Source: Terfezia claveryi (taxonomy: Eukaryota > Ascomycota > Pezizomycetes > Pezizales > Pezizaceae). From it: 64,000 nucleotides of DNA. Below, piece after piece: positions 1 through 13,400 of this stretch (the first letter of the stretch is position 1; each line of letters begins with the position of its first letter). Made by a program: the position numbers and the translations under genes. Location: contig WHUX01000087.1 of the NCBI GenBank assembly GCA_015179025.1, positions 62,001-126,000 on the forward strand, in the 5' to 3' direction. Under the pieces are notes generated by a model, which saw nothing but the letters and a program-made list of their open reading frames with translations, was not told the DNA's origin and searched no databases.

Positions 1-1580
1 AAATTCTCTCGGTCTACTATGCTGCACACCGCGCTCCCTCTCCAGCGATCTCACCACCCCTCTCACCCGTCGACTCCCCGTCCTCCCTACGGTACCGGCC
101 AGCCCCTTCTAGGGCATACAAGTCAAGTCCAGCCATGGAAGCTGTCAGGCCACATGCCCGTACACGCAGCATCTCGGATAGCACGCTTCTACCGACCCCG
201 ACAACCCTGTTATCACCCCACCACCCCATATTGTCGCTTGTGGAGTTTCTCGATACTTTCGGCCCTTTAGTATTTCCCCTGTATAGGGCCGCCTTAGCCC
301 GGAAGAGGATTTTACTCATCACCCAAGCTCCAGTGGAGACAGCATGCAATTTTGGTGAATCCCTTTTCAATCCATAATCTTTGTACAAGCCTATTAACTA
401 TAGCAATTATAGTTTACAATATCTCAATCTTGTCCACCATCCCCCTCTCCGTTTCTTCTCTAATATATCCCGGCGTTTCTTCCGACCCCTCCCGTCTCCG
501 CCCCCTCTTCTCCGTCGGCGTCCACGACATCCCCTTCCTCGAAGAGCAATCCCACCAACGAGCCCATGCCTCCTCCAGCGCCGGCCCCACCGTAGAATCC
601 TACCCCTCGTGGGTAGCTTGCACAACCGATGGAGTCCTCTACCTTAAATCCTCCCTCTACGATGTAGTCGTCACACTCCCCCCTCCCACACAAAGCGAGC
701 TAGTAAGAAAGCCTGGCCTAAAATCGAGTCCCCCGCTGGAGCCCCTATTAAGGCTACTCAGCGTGATCTTCGAAGATATAGGAAACTTCGGAAGGGTTTA
801 CAACAATATACTGGTACCGCATACTGGCCGGGCTCCAATGCAGGGAACGGGGTAGAACACAAAACTACTGCGCACGAGGAGGAGGCGGTCTGTGAGAAAG
901 CGTCGTGGGCGGAGCTGGCATACTCTGGTTTCCTGTGGTGGGCTAGCGCAGGGGAGAAAAGGCAGGATAATAATGAAGAAGAGAATGGAGATGGGGTAGC
1001 GCCTGCTGTAGGGAGGGTACCGCAGTGGGAGGAGCAGGAGGATCGGGAAGATCAGGTACCTGGGCCGGCTGGGGATGAGAGGGGCGAGGATGAAGATGGA
1101 GATAGCTACAACCAGCGGAGGAGCTCTGGTGTTGATAGCTCGTTGATGTTGCCTCCTGAGACACCAGGACTTCCGGGGCCGATGAGGGAGAGTAGTAGCG
1201 GGGTAGTAGAGATGGATATCATCGCGTATTTCCATCGATTGACCGCGCGAATCGTTGAGGGGATGGCGGAGGTTGTTGAATCCAGTGGGGTGGGCGACTA
1301 CCTAACCCAAGGAATTGCCGAGGAAGATGAAGGCGGGGATGAAGATGAAGGCGATTCTGCATCCGAGCGAGGGGATCTCCTCGATGGAAGTGAATTTAGA
1401 TCACAGCAGCCTACCAGGGGAGATTCTATGAATGTGCTGTTTTCGAAAGATGAGATGGTGAGATTGGGCCTGGATAGGTGGAATAAATCTGATGAGAGGT
1501 TTTTAGAGGAAATGGGGAGGACTTGGTGGAGGAGGGAAGTGGGCGTGGAGAAGGGTGGGGTATGTGGGTGTTTGTGCTGA
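1..1580 (+). CDS. DUF4484 / DENN-like (LCHN-related) protein, 5' end missing
   Basis: The gene is cut by the window start, so only the C-terminal part is seen. The frame opens at base 3. Exons are 3-354, 413-702 and 753-1580, with introns of 58 and 50 bp (GTGAAT...TATAG and GTAAGA...TTAAG). Splicing joins blocks that I recognise from fungal DUF4484 proteins: EFLDTFGPLVFPLYRA, RKRILL, LFSVGVHDIPFL, SWVACTTDGVL, YDVVVTLPPP, then WASAGEKR, an acidic low-complexity stretch, and a terminal block with LGLD-W followed by WWRREVG. Family knowledge: DUF4484 proteins are distant DENN-module relatives, probably linked to Rab regulation at membranes; this role is an inference and is not shown here. The protein ends in GVCGCLC, a cysteine-rich tail that could be lipid-modified. 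The second splice junction is less certain than the first because that region aligns poorly. Confidence 0.82.
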
Positions 1581-4500
1581 TCTCACGAAATTTGTGTAAT
1601 TGGATTTATGCAAGTGTGCGATGGCGGATGGGTGGGTGGGTACCTGGGTTGTTTGTTTGTCATATACATACTGTTACAAGATATTGTGTTCCTAATTTTA
1701 TGTTGGCCTTATGTTTTCTTGATTTGCCCTATGCTAAAGATTTCAGCAATCTATGGGCAAGCATATCTAATAAAGATTTTTTTGAGAACTGTCATGATTT
1801 CTTTGGCAATAATCCATCTCCGTCACTTAGAAAGTAATGTTTCTGGATCGCCATGATCCATCATGCTCGTTAATTTCTCGAATAAATGATATTGAGGTTG
1901 CTTTCACTCCGTGTCATACATACATAGAAGACATATTGGTGAACAGTGACATACTCAGGTCCACATGCCACTCCCGAGACAATACCACAACTCACACCCG
2001 TGTTACCCTGATTAGGCATTTGTTTCGAACCAAGTAGCTATAGGCCACCAACCAGCCTTGTGCTCCTCGACAAAAGGTATCTCATAATTGTCCTGACATA
2101 TGAGTAGATTTTCGCAATTGGCGAGGAGGGTACCTCGCCATGGCCTTTAGCTATATGCAAGCACTGGCTTTCCCAAAAAAAAATTTCCGAGTGCGTAATT
2201 CCCAAGATACCAAGAATCTATCAGAACACTTCTCAAAATGGAATATTCAACGAAGGCAGCACAAATGACAACTTCCATCGCAATTTCCATGCCGGCAGAA
2301 AGTTTCCCATGCCACGTAAACAACCTAGGTACCTAATGACTTAGGTATCTGATAAATTGTGTATGTGTAGGACATTTCAAAAGGCTGAATGGTGCCACCA
2401 GCCATTGTTTGCTGTGCAAAGTTTTTCAGGGCACTGGATAAACTTTTTTCCATACTGCTGGCATAGTTTAAGTCCCCGATCGATTGTGATAGCGGGAGCC
2501 AAAGATTTCGATCTGATCCGTTGTTCCAGGCGAGATCTTGCTTCTGAGCTAGGGCATGGAAATTGACGTAGCACATGTATGCATGCTCACATACATGCAT
2601 GCATGATTATCGAGTAAATCGTTCCCCAAACACCCATGTGAACAACGAACATTCCCGTGCAGATAGTTCGGGAGGTTTAATCTCGACCTATGAGTGATAT
2701 CAATCAGTATGGTCACGGACTGCAATTGCAATTGGGCCATTTTAAATGCGGTAGGATTGTGGCAAATCCCCAGATTGTCTGCCTGAAGCAGAAAGACGGA
2801 CCATAATCCCTGGTGAAGCGGGTGAAGAAACATGGTGGTACTGGTGGCTATTTTATGTATTCCTATTAGGTAGTGTCCACACCACCACCACAATAACCAC
2901 CAGGGTATCCTGACCGGCCCCACAGCTTGAGTAGACCCTGGAAGAGGAAATAATCCGGTGGGTACCAGTGTGCAAAAGTTGGCCACCGGCACTATCTTGC
3001 TCCTTTATCAGGCAGTCGTGCATCGCACAGTGACAGGGCCCAAAGACCCAATCCTGGCATCTTTCGTGTAAAAACCACTACGACACTTCAGTGACAAAAG
3101 TTGAGGCTTGCATGTATACAGGGAAGGAAACAGTAGAAAGTGGTTCTGTTTCTATGCGTGGCACTTGTGATGAGCTTAAAACAGCTAATTTGCCCGAACG
3201 ACTGCAGCTGATTCCTCTGGTTGGTTAAATTGTGCCCCGCAATTGGTAATTGGGTCCAGTAGAACGAAGCCGTATCTTAACACATGGCACATTGTGCATT
3301 ATCTCCGTCATGTAGTCATTCAAGCATCTCTCGGGTTTCCAACCTCACATGGCGCAGCATTAGTGTAGGATTATGTATTCATGTACCTCGTCCAAAATAT
3401 TCAAACCCAGTTCCCAGTAATCATCCTGATCATGCAACTAAGTGAAGTAGCATATGATAGATACAAGAAGCATTCCAATTGGGGCTCTGCGCTATGGTGC
3501 GTGGGGCATTCCTGGGGAATTCCGTTGCATAAAATTCGGAGTTCGTAGAAACGGCTGACTCGGATGTTCTGTGCTCGAGGGTGTGCCTTTGGCCCAGACG
3601 TGGTGATATTCTTCAGCTAAACTCACTTCAATAAGATAGACATGCCTGTAGCTTCAAGGACAAGGATAACGGAATGAATCGATAGTAGATGAGATAGTGT
3701 TAGTAGTAGGCTCGTGATACTGACTGTTCCATCCACTTTGATTCATGTAGAGCTGGTCTCCGAGTTATTATTCCTTGATAATGCTGAATGAACTGCTTGA
3801 ATGGCTGATGGTGGTGAAATACCCAAGCTCCAGCTTAGCTTCCTAGATGCCAAACCCAAAGGAAGTAAATCCAGTACAGCATAAGCATCCACCAGTCTTC
3901 TGGCTGCCCAGCCCTGGGCGCAGTTCGTTGCCCGGTAACCAAACCCAATCATCATATGCTGAACATTATTCCTGTAGCTAGGAGCTTCAATATTTCTAAC
4001 CCAAACCCTCTCGAGGTTACAATGGCAGCACTAAACGCACGGCATCCCGTGCATTTCGATATGCATAGAAGGAACTAGCGGCCTTCTGGAAAATTCCCCG
4101 CATGGAATCATCCCTGCAACCTTTCTTGCCTCGTAGTCTGCGAGTCTAAATCAACCCTTGATTCTGCGACTAACTATGTATGGTTGGTAAAATACTGCGG
4201 TCTTCTTTCCGGCTGCCCAACTTTATGTCGTTTGAGTATGCGGGCGGGTCGGGAGAGCAACACGTTAGCTGTAAACTTACAGATATCTCTACCAGCTGTG
4301 ATTAGAACTAGCTGCGACGCCCTACTGTACGTAATAAGTACTATACCAGGAAAGACTCCGAGTCGTGAACCACTGATCTTATGTGAAAATGTCAGTGCAT
4401 TTGACTGCATCTAAAAAAATCCGAGACATACTTGCCTAGTTACTGTATGTGCTTAAGGGGGCCTCGGAATATAGCCTGGTTTCCCAAATGGGGTGAAGGC

Positions 4501-6025
4501 AGTAGAAATCTGCTGTGAGCTGAGCGGGCGCTCAATTCGAAGGGAGGGCGCTCAAGTCCAGATCCTATGCTACCACAAGACTGGTTTTTGGAGATGTATT
4601 GTGTCATCAACAGCTAAACTACTGTTGAGAGTTCAAGCCAGATGTAGAGAAGGAATTTGGATACTGATTCCTTACACCTTCTTTCCCATCTGCAGCTCCT
4701 GCAAGGGCCGGGGACTTTGTTTCAATCCTCGACTTCTGCAGTAGAGATGCAATCTTTGAGTTCATTTGGTGCATGTAGGGTGTAGGGTATAAAGCCTTGC
4801 ATCAGCATGAAAAGCTTGCATTATGTGCACCCTCGAAACAAACGACTTCTGCACTCGAATCGTGCAGAAACCCACCGGTGCCCATGTTAGTATACGTATC
4901 AGCTATGCCCTGAAGACCTACCAGATGTTAGGGTTACTTGCATTTATCCAACGTCTGTGTTGCAAATATCAAAGCCGGGAGTCGAGGCCGCCCCATGTTC
5001 TATCGATGATCTCTTGCCGGACCGTCAGTGTCTGTTGATTGGTACGTGTGCCCTACTACACACCTTAAAATCCAGGATTGACCAGGGATTATAGGGTATA
5101 TTTTCAAAGGTCCGGGGGTGGGGAGGGGGCACATGTTGAGCTAAGGAAAGAGAGTCTAGGGATAGTTGGAAGGTAATGTTAGTGGGTCGTAGCGATGCAG
5201 GACGATTCGAACCGATTCAGATCCCAAACACCGTTTCTCGACATGACATATCGGAGAAAAACACATTATCACAATTCATTACTTCAGGGCTAGGACGGCA
5301 GGCATAGGACGACAAACCCTCAAGCCGTCACATATATAACGCTACCAGCCCACTACTTGCGTTCACTCGCACGGGATCAGTTCACCCCAGCCTCTCATCG
5401 CTGCTACCTCAGTGCTTCCGTAGACAACAGCCAACGAGACCACAACACAAACACGATTGTGCTAGGATTCCTCAATTGATCCTCAAGTAACTGCCTTTCA
5501 TGTGAGTTGCCCTCCCACAGACTCAGCTGCGTCGCACAATGACGCTGCGAAAAGGGGAACCCCTGTGATATACCTCCCATAACCAATGAATGCTCCAACA
5601 GCATTGAATAGTTCAATGACGCCTCCTTTGTTCCAATTTCCTGATGGCTGATGCTGACTTGAGTTTGCTTGCTAGTTTGCCCTTTCTTACTCACCTATAC
5701 TACGCCACTGGACGCCAACAGTTGACTCCTCTACCCGCTCTGCTAGCCAGACTAACACTCCGCATAGCACCTTCAGTCAAGGATCCTACGGCGCAGCTAC
5801 ATCATTTCTCGTCAAACTGGCTTCAGGTCCGCTCCAGCTTTTTCATTTCCTCGTCAAGTTCCTATCAACCTACTTCAAGTCTTTAGTCCAGAGAAAACAC
5901 GTAATCAACCTGGATACCTCAAGAATTCACCACTCCGAGTCTCCCGCTTTCCAAGTAATATTACTAGTGCGTCTTTAGCCTCTATTGTTATTTTTTGTGT
6001 GAAGCGCTATCTAACCATCGGGTAT
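1581..6025. other. Long intergenic region
   Basis: About 4.4 kb with no open frame I recognise; the small frames present have no family motifs and no convincing splice sites. It has many TACCTAGG/GGTACC-type repeats, short CATG-rich tracts (around 2570-2610) and ACCACC tracts (around 2880-2900). The last 700 bp probably hold the promoter and leader of the downstream phosphodiesterase: a TATA-like CATATATAAC lies at 5331-5340 and is followed by pyrimidine-rich sequence. Confidence 0.5.
5331..5340 (+). promoter_or_regulatory. TATA-like element upstream of PDE1
   Basis: CATATATAAC lies about 690 bp before the first usable ATG of the phosphodiesterase, followed by CT-rich leader-like sequence. 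The assignment assumes a long leader containing an intron: a CTAAC branch site and a TATGCAG acceptor occur just before the coding region. It is a motif match only. Confidence 0.25.
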
Positions 6026-7617
6026 ATGCAGGGATCAGGGGGAGGTCCGAGCGAGGACAATGTATCGGGACATATCCTTAAATCTGCGGGTCAACCATGG
6101 AAGGAAAATTCATTACTTGCCGTTGATGCAGGAGTACACCTGTCCGGAATTATAAACATACTGGAAGATCATAAAGACTCGAACACACAATCGTCCCAGG
6201 ACAGAGCAATTTCGATATGCCCATTCTCAGAAGCACACCTCCCTTTCAAGTCAAGTCGAGCGAACGCTGGCCACATCTTCCGTGAACTTGTATCAGCATT
6301 TCTGATCACTCATTCCCATCTCGATCATATATCTGGCTTAGCAATAGCCACTGCAGCACTGAAGAACGTCAAGAAGTGTAAGCGTATTGCAGCCCTTCCA
6401 CACACAATAACAGCCTTACGAAAACATATTTTCAATGATTTTATCTGGCCAAATTTGAGCGATGAGGATGGAGGTGTTGGATTGGTTTCATACTTGCGAC
6501 TACCTGAGGCAGCATCAGAGTATATTTGGGTCGCAGAGGGATTAAGCGTCCAGGCTTGGCCCGTGAGCCATGGGCACTGCATGAGAAAGCATAATCACAG
6601 AGGAAGCAACGCAGGATTACGTGCGAGTATATCAAGTCTCCAGGGTGCACAGACCCCTGCTATATGTGAACAGCCTTGCGTCTTTGATTCTACGACATAC
6701 TTTATCAGAGACGAGATAACGCTTGGTGAAGTGCTGATGTGGGGAGACGTCGAGCCCGGTATGTAGGGATGTTTCCTCTTCATCTTCATGGTATTAGGCT
6801 AATATCCATAGATTCTATATCTCTTTCGCCCCGCAATTTTGAAGTCTGGGCCGTTGCTGCAAAAAAAGTGTATGAAGGTAAACTTAGAGCCGTGTTTATA
6901 GAATGTTCTTTCGACAACACCCAGGCAGATGCATGCCTTTATGGACATTTGAACCCTCGACACTTATATGAGGAATTGACGACTTTGGCAAAGCAGGTGG
7001 TTTTGTTACGGGAAGAAACAGCCCAGGACGCGTTGTTACAAAGAGAAGCCAGCACAGATATAGAGATGGACACGGAGTGGAAGTCTAGTAGAAAGCGAAA
7101 GAGAATGAATGCAGGCTGGAGTGATGGCCAGAGAAATCCCGGAAGGCGATGGGGCGACGGTCCAAGAGTTATACTAGAAGAATACTTTGACGGAGAGCCC
7201 GTGGGACCGGCGGGGAGTGATCAGGAGGACAGGTTGGCCATTCGACGGAACTCAGCTGGAGGAGTTAGCCCAAAATGCACTGTATCAGATCCAGAAGAAG
7301 AGCCTTCTGAGTTTGCACTCTCGCAACCCGATGGGATAATTAAGTCTGACCAATTCTCAGTTCTGGAGAATAGGGACGGTCCAGGAATTTTTGGCTTAGA
7401 TGGGCACAACAATGGGGGAGACAAAGCTCCGGAAATAGACTTTTCTTTGAGGCCACTGGACGGACTGCTGATAGTGGTGAACCACGTCAAGGATTCTCTA
7501 GAGGACGACGTTGACACAGTCGAACGGGTCTACGCCGATTTACAGGAGCTTGAGAAGAAGCACAATCTGGGGTGTACATTCGTTATGGCCAAGAAGGGAT
7601 TAACTATCTTTTTCTAA
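6026..7617 (+). CDS. PDE1: Class II (low-affinity) 3',5'-cyclic-nucleotide phosphodiesterase
   Basis: This metallo-beta-lactamase-fold enzyme hydrolyses cAMP to 5'-AMP and lowers protein kinase A signalling. Exons are 6026-6758 and 6812-7617, split by a 53 bp GTATGT...ATAG intron. Visible class II landmarks are GSGGGPSEDNVSG at the start, AVDAGVHL, the metal-binding HSHLDH at about residues 96-101, PVSHGHC, GDVEPD across the intron, ECSFDN, GHLNPRHL, and HVKDS near the end. The region between about residues 330 and 440 is a charged, poorly conserved insert. The start is uncertain. Relatives have a beta strand (like VIVLG) before GSGGG, and a CTAAC branch plus TATGCAG acceptor stands at 6010-6031, so a small upstream coding exon that I could not place probably exists. 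ATG 6026 is a fallback giving 512 aa. Confidence 0.88.
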
Positions 7618-8416
7618 GTGGGCATCTCTTTCACGACTGATGTACGCAATGTGTTAATGCAGCCTTTTCCTTTTTGCTTGAATTTTGCCTTTCTTAGACG
7701 GAGTTACCTTGCTTTTCTACCACATTCGTTGTTTCTGGACAATAGATAAATTGTGCCTTTTTTTACTTGCACATATCAATACATCTCCTTTCTTTTTTTT
7801 TCCACCTTCGTCATGTTTGAGACTTTTCTCTATCTTCCTTAGATTCACCTTAGCCTTTCCTTTCTGGAGTCATGTGGAAACTTGCTGGGATGGAATGAAT
7901 GTACAATCCATGGGTAGATTATATTAATACAGGGCACGAGTTTTTAGTAAATTTCATACGTATGACGAGGCTTTGTGGCTGTGTAGCACCCTTCGCATTA
8001 GAGTCACCTTGTTACTCGAGGCGAAGTTGTCTCACCCCTTTTGGGCCTCAGGGTAATGATGCCTCAACATCCATCAGCCTCACCCAGTACAGTACTAGGT
8101 ACCTTACCTGGGTTGGCTCAGGTAAACCATCATCATCTGACTTAAGTAGTGGTCAGTCATACCCATCATCCAAACATGTCCGAACACGCAACACGCGCCC
8201 CAGCCCCACTTCCTCACCCCCAACATATCAAAATAAATAAAAAAATAAAAATAAAAATAAAAATGATACATAGTAAACATTTTCACATAACAGAAGTCAC
8301 AGTCACAAGTTCACTTATAGGCCCAGGCCCCACTTTTGTGTTGGGCGAGAAGGAGAGAGAGAAAATATGGTTTTTTTGGGCCTCCCGCCGCACCGTCCCC
8401 CCAACCCCCCCCCCCC

Positions 8417-8453
<37 letters not shown>

Positions 8454-9020
8454 CAAAAAGCTCAGGGACGTGCCGTATTTATGAAATATGAACAAAAGCT
8501 TTCCTTCCAAAGACCATCACGAAAGAATAGGAGTGAGGAGAATGTGACCCCGATATAGAGCTAGGAACATATGACAAAAAGGACGGTACGCCTAATGAAT
8601 GAGATAGTTATGTGCATGGTCGATACTCAGTTAGTTGGTAAACAAAAAGTTATTTTTCGTTCATGTCAAAGAAGTCAGACGGGGAACTACACAAACACGA
8701 ACTCAAACACAGAGGAGGGTCAGGCTAACACACCGTATCTCTACCACTCCAACTCACTCGCCCTATAAGATGCAGCACCTTCCCCCCTAAAAATGCAACC
8801 AACCGAACCAAATGAACAAGTAAACTGAAAAAACAACCCAATGATCCCAACCTCAAAAAGCGCATGAAAAAGAAAAACACCGCAGACCCCCACCCCCACC
8901 CTCAATTGCTATTGCTCGAATGTTCATCCCAGACAAAAAAAAACCAAAAAAACACAAATAACACAGATCAATATGTCAATCAATAAATCAACAATAATAA
9001 TTAAATAGTTAACTCCAATT
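7618..9020. other. Convergent intergenic region PDE1-SSH4
   Basis: This stretch holds the 3' flanks of two convergent genes and no recognisable gene. It contains T-rich tracts (7660-7810), an AATAAA-rich tract (8230-8262), a long homopolymer junction (8405-8451) and A-rich sequence upstream of 9020 that fits the polyadenylation side of the minus-strand gene. Confidence 0.5.
8405..8451. repeat. Poly(C)-poly(A) homopolymer junction
   Basis: Thirteen consecutive C run straight into 34 consecutive A. This is simple sequence between the 3' ends of two convergent genes. The exact length is prone to sequencing error. Confidence 0.9.
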
Positions 9021-10488
9021 CTATACGTAGTTATCCCCATTCGCGTTATACCCCGAAGGCTCATATGGAGGCGTCGGGCCATGGTGCTGCTCCTGAAGCG
9101 GCGGCCGCCTTTCCTCTGAACTATTCCTCCTTGATTGTAGCGGGCTCGAATACTCAGGCGGGGGCCCCAATGGCTCCGACGCACTCCCAGTCATTGTAAC
9201 ATTCATCGGCGCTAACGAAATTTCAGTCGGACTCCGAACTGGGCCTGGTGACGTTGGCGGGTATAGAGGTTGATTCTGCAGCCTCCCAGGATGTGGGTGA
9301 TTCCGTACCGTTGACCTATCGCTTCCCCCGCTTGGCGTGCTCTGGCTCCTTCCATGGCCAGGAACCCTCGGCCGGGGTCGGTTTGATTGGAAATCACCAA
9401 AAATATACTGCGGGGTTTGTGGGGGCTGGTTTGCACGTCCACCCTCCAATAGAATACTACCCTGTTCGTTCCCATATGGAGGAGGCGGGGCTAAACTGCC
9501 GGAGGCTGGTGCGAGACCCCACTTCTTGACGTTGGCTTCGATAAACACAAATCCTGACTGGCCGAAGTTGACGTGTACGTTGCATGGTCCATTCGCACCG
9601 ACAGTTGGGAAGAGGTTGAGGGTTTTGATTCCATGAGCTACATCTTCTAGTTTTTTTCCGTTGCGAGTGAAGAATATTGTTCCTGTTCGAGGTCGATATC
9701 CAACACCTACAACATCTCCTTGGAAGAAAGTCGGACCATAACTCGTGGGTGTAAATGGTTGGTTGTGCCTGCGATGACCAGTTGAGATGTATGCTACGGA
9801 ATGTTTATGCCAGCCTAGTAATATTGCTCGTCATTCATTGCCTTTCAATAGCATTGGGTGCCTCCTTACCTGGTAAGCGAAACATTGGGTATGGTTTTGT
9901 TGTAAACCCCACAGCGACCATTGTGTTTTCAGGCTTCTCCAACATCTTTGCCTCCCAGTAGTAGACTTCATTCTGTTTTGGAACCGGAAGGTTGCTCTGT
10001 ACGCTGCACACTGAGTCAAAAAACTCTATTTCTGTCCGAGCCTCAACGAAACAATTCGCAATCTCCAACTCTGCCTCAAACTCCCATGCCGAAACCCCCT
10101 TCTCCTGAATGGCCAAAAACTGTGATAACGAAATATCTGTCGGTATTGAATCTGGTGGGTTCGATTGTACAAATGCTGTTAGAGAAAGTTAGTGACAATA
10201 TCCGACTGCACTTTATACAGGGCTTTCACCTTTCGCCCTAAGGTACTCTTGCCGACTAATATCATCCATGCGCTCCAACGCCTCCGCCTCTTCCCGCAAA
10301 AATGCCTGCTCGTCGTCAAACTCTCCGGGGCGGCCAAATCGGTCGAGTAATATCCTCCCATGGGATGTGTATTTGAAAAAGTAGATGATGTAGAGTATCA
10401 ATCCAACTAGGGCGGCCGAACCAAAAGCTGAGGCGAGACCTATTAACACGCCTTTCCCAGCCGCGGCCGTACTTGGTGACAGAACCAT
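9021..10488 (-). CDS. SSH4: SPRY-domain Rsp5 ubiquitin-ligase adaptor (Ssh4/Ear1 type)
   Basis: Minus-strand exons are 10488-10230, 10175-9870 and 9814-9021; introns are 54 and 55 bp with GT-AG ends and frame continuity (452 aa). The order fits Ssh4/Ear1: a short N-terminus, one membrane segment at about residues 13-39 (GVLIGLASAFGSAALVGLIL then YIIYFF), a linker with FGRPGEFDDEQAFLREEAEA, then a SPRY domain (about residues 100-290) with QFLAIQEKGVSAWEFE, YYWEAKML, VAVGFTTKPYPMFRLPGWH, GPTFFQGDVVGVGYRP and IFFTRNGK. The proline-rich tail has PPPPYG, GPPPEY and TPPYEP, which are PY-type motifs for Rsp5 WW domains. Established role: endosomal/vacuolar adaptor that recruits Rsp5 for cargo ubiquitination and sorting into multivesicular bodies. 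Role here is by homology. Confidence 0.88.
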
Positions 10489-13400
10489 GGTGGGGAGAAT
10501 GTATCGTGCTCGTGGAGGATAATGAGATTGGCGTTGCTGTTACAGTAGAATAAGGTCGCCCGTGTGAATTCTGTGACTTGCGTGACCTACTGGGCCTTCA
10601 GATTCCAGTGAGTCTGAAAACTTATTTCATCACCGAGATTAGAGCAGATGAAGTTGAGATGACCGAGAACTTGGAAGTCGGGCGAAAAGCTAACGCGGCC
10701 GCAGACGATGCACCAGAGACAACTCTTGATTGCGATGGAAGTTTGGATGAAAGTGAGGGTCTAGCGGAAAAAAAAATGAGAATCTAAGCTTCCCAGTTTA
10801 GACAATTTTGACGAAACGTAGTTCCTCCTGAAGGCTTCGATGAGTTACTTCTCTCCCCACTGAGTTGTTTTTTTCTCCTGCGGAGTATGTGCGATTGACG
10901 TAGCTTGTAGATGCGAGAATAACGTGCGTTGAAGTTAGATTAGTACCGGTAGTGTGCAGCACCCAGCTCGCTATCGAAGGTTGCCTGGCCAATGTACAAT
11001 AAGATATGGGTCTCCAAACAACGTCGAATCCTCTCTCCCAGGGAAGTTGAAGTTGATGTATTTTTTCTTTGTCGGGGCGGAGGATGTCAGGAGCAGCTGC
11101 TGCGGAGTAGCGAGCGAGTGACGGCTGGGTGGCTTTGGCGAATGCAGTATAGGATCTCCAGAACCAGTGAAGTTGCGTCGAGATGCAGAAAGGACGTCGT
11201 CCTGGCAGGTTACTTGACACAATCTTGCATCAGGCAGCTACAGTAGCAAGCGGTGTTAAGTATCGAGTTATATTCGATATGAGACGTAATATAGGTAGCT
11301 GGTAGCTTGTTTATTTGCGGTGCCCGGGTGAAGTCCGCGATCCTGCCGACCAAGTCGTCCTGCTAGGGAGCAGCGCCAAGGCTGGGCCGACACATGCCCC
11401 TGCCGAAACTTGGGACCGTTGGAGGCTACCGTACATATATATATATATACACCTAATTGCCGCCGCCCGTCGATATATTTATGCTCTTATCTTGTCAGAT
11501 TTGTATCTTCTTTGCACATTCACAGGTCCTATTTTCGATGTCACTGGCCTCTGGCCCTGGTTCCATTGGGACGCCCCGCTTCTATCATACCTTGGTGGTG
11601 GTGTAGGTACCTGGGCTGGGGTGCGAGGAGCCCAAATATCAAACCAACCAATCCCACGGTGTTGAAGCGCAACGTTAAAATAAACGGAATCTCACATGGA
11701 GCTTGAGTAAAATCCCATGTTTTTTTTTATATTTTTTTTTATATTTTTTTTTGCAGCCATGACTGCCTGTTTGGAGGCGTGATATACCTGTCAATAATAT
11801 ACCCCAGATATGAGATCTATACGGTTACCGGGAATCTAGGTATGCAGGGCCAATCCTTGATCAAGATATGGGAGGGAGGAGTCAGTAGGTAGTTACTGTA
11901 CTGTACTGTACTGTACTGTACATATCCATATACAGTTACATCCATACAACGACATTGGTGGACACGAATGATAAGGCACTCTAATGCACACATCGTTTTT
12001 TATGTAAATAAATATTATTATTCTATCCATCACAGCTGCTAACTAGACTACCGGTACCTATAAAAATCCTCGGAAACACGTACCACCTGCGACGACGAAT
12101 ACTCAGGTGGCTGTTTCGAACATCATAGGTACTGTAGCTATGATGGCTTTGCACAAGTAGATCTCTCATCTCACAAAGTCTTACTACATACAGTAAGTAC
12201 CTTCTTTATGGTTTGCAAACCATATGGAGCCACCCACCTAGGTATATTAATATTGTTTCCATTATTAGTGTCCATTCCCTCCAGGCGTAGGCCAATCCTG
12301 TTTCGGTCATCCCAAACACGCTACAGGGGTACTGAGAACTGGGAACGGAAATTTGACTTGGGCGGTGTTATATTAGCCACTTCGGGTTCGCGGTTACCTC
12401 CTCGCGTCTAGATCAAAATAGGTATCCGTCCATGTTTTTTCTGCTGCTGACTGCAGGAACACAAGATACCTCAGCTCTGGGCACGCTACCTGTATCAATA
12501 TGGCTCTTGCTACATATGATATACCACCGTGGAGTATAACATACGTAAGCGATGTGACCCGCTACTATATGTAGGAACAGCAGTAGGTACTGTAAGCATG
12601 TCTCCGCAGACGATAGCTGTATGATTTACCGCCCCGAGGAAGCGAGATGTGAAGGGAACTGAGGCACGAGGCATCCGCGTTCACTTGTATGTAGCTACGC
12701 ATGGGATTTTGTACGAGTTGAATATCAATACAAATTCACACTGGAATATTGTGCCGTACGTGAATAATAGAATTTATACCCGAGGCGTTGGTATCATTGA
12801 TTGTTTGAATGTTCCTTACTAGATCAGATCCCACAGCAAGACTCTTTGGGGCCAGCTCCTCTCCATATGCATATCATCAATATATCGGTGCTGGCCAGTT
12901 CTTCTCCATATCGTTCCTTCTTTCGCATCTGCCATCGAGACTGCCTGGCCATCAAGCCCCGATCCTCAAGCTGCCGGAGCCTACCGAACCATCTCAACCT
13001 TCTTTGTTTACAGTACTCATCTGCAAAGGTTCTGGCCTGCAAGCACGCACATCCGATCACCCCGCCAGAACATCACCTTCGATATCCCATCTAAAGCCCA
13101 TTACCTGCGGTGAGTCGGCTAATATCACAGAGTAATAGCGTTGACGACGCGGCGTGCAATTTTGGAGCCTGACAATATTGCTAGAACAAGCAGACGCTGA
13201 AACCCTAGGGTAGCTACAGTGGCATCGAGGTACCCACACAACAAACTTAGCCACACGGGCTTTGCCAGGGCCCTCAACATTAGAGTAAGGCCAAATCACT
13301 CCTCTGCACTTTCTCACCATAACACTGATCATGGAATGAGCTGGATTCATCCTTACATCCCCTTCAATTCACCTTGCACTTGAGTCCACTGCTGTTGTCT

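Noticed and set aside
5196..5216. tRNA B-box-like GGTTCGAATC on the minus strand
   Set aside because: No A box at the right distance, no acceptor stem and no T-run terminator around it.
5440..5480. TIVLG-encoding stretch considered as the missing first exon of PDE1
   Set aside because: It would supply the expected strand, but there is no GT donor after it, no ATG before it in frame, and it lies in TATA-proximal leader sequence.
9248..9636. Plus-strand frames of 93-99 codons over the SSH4 tail
   Set aside because: They are antisense to a proline-rich coding region whose minus-strand frame is supported by SPRY and PY motifs.
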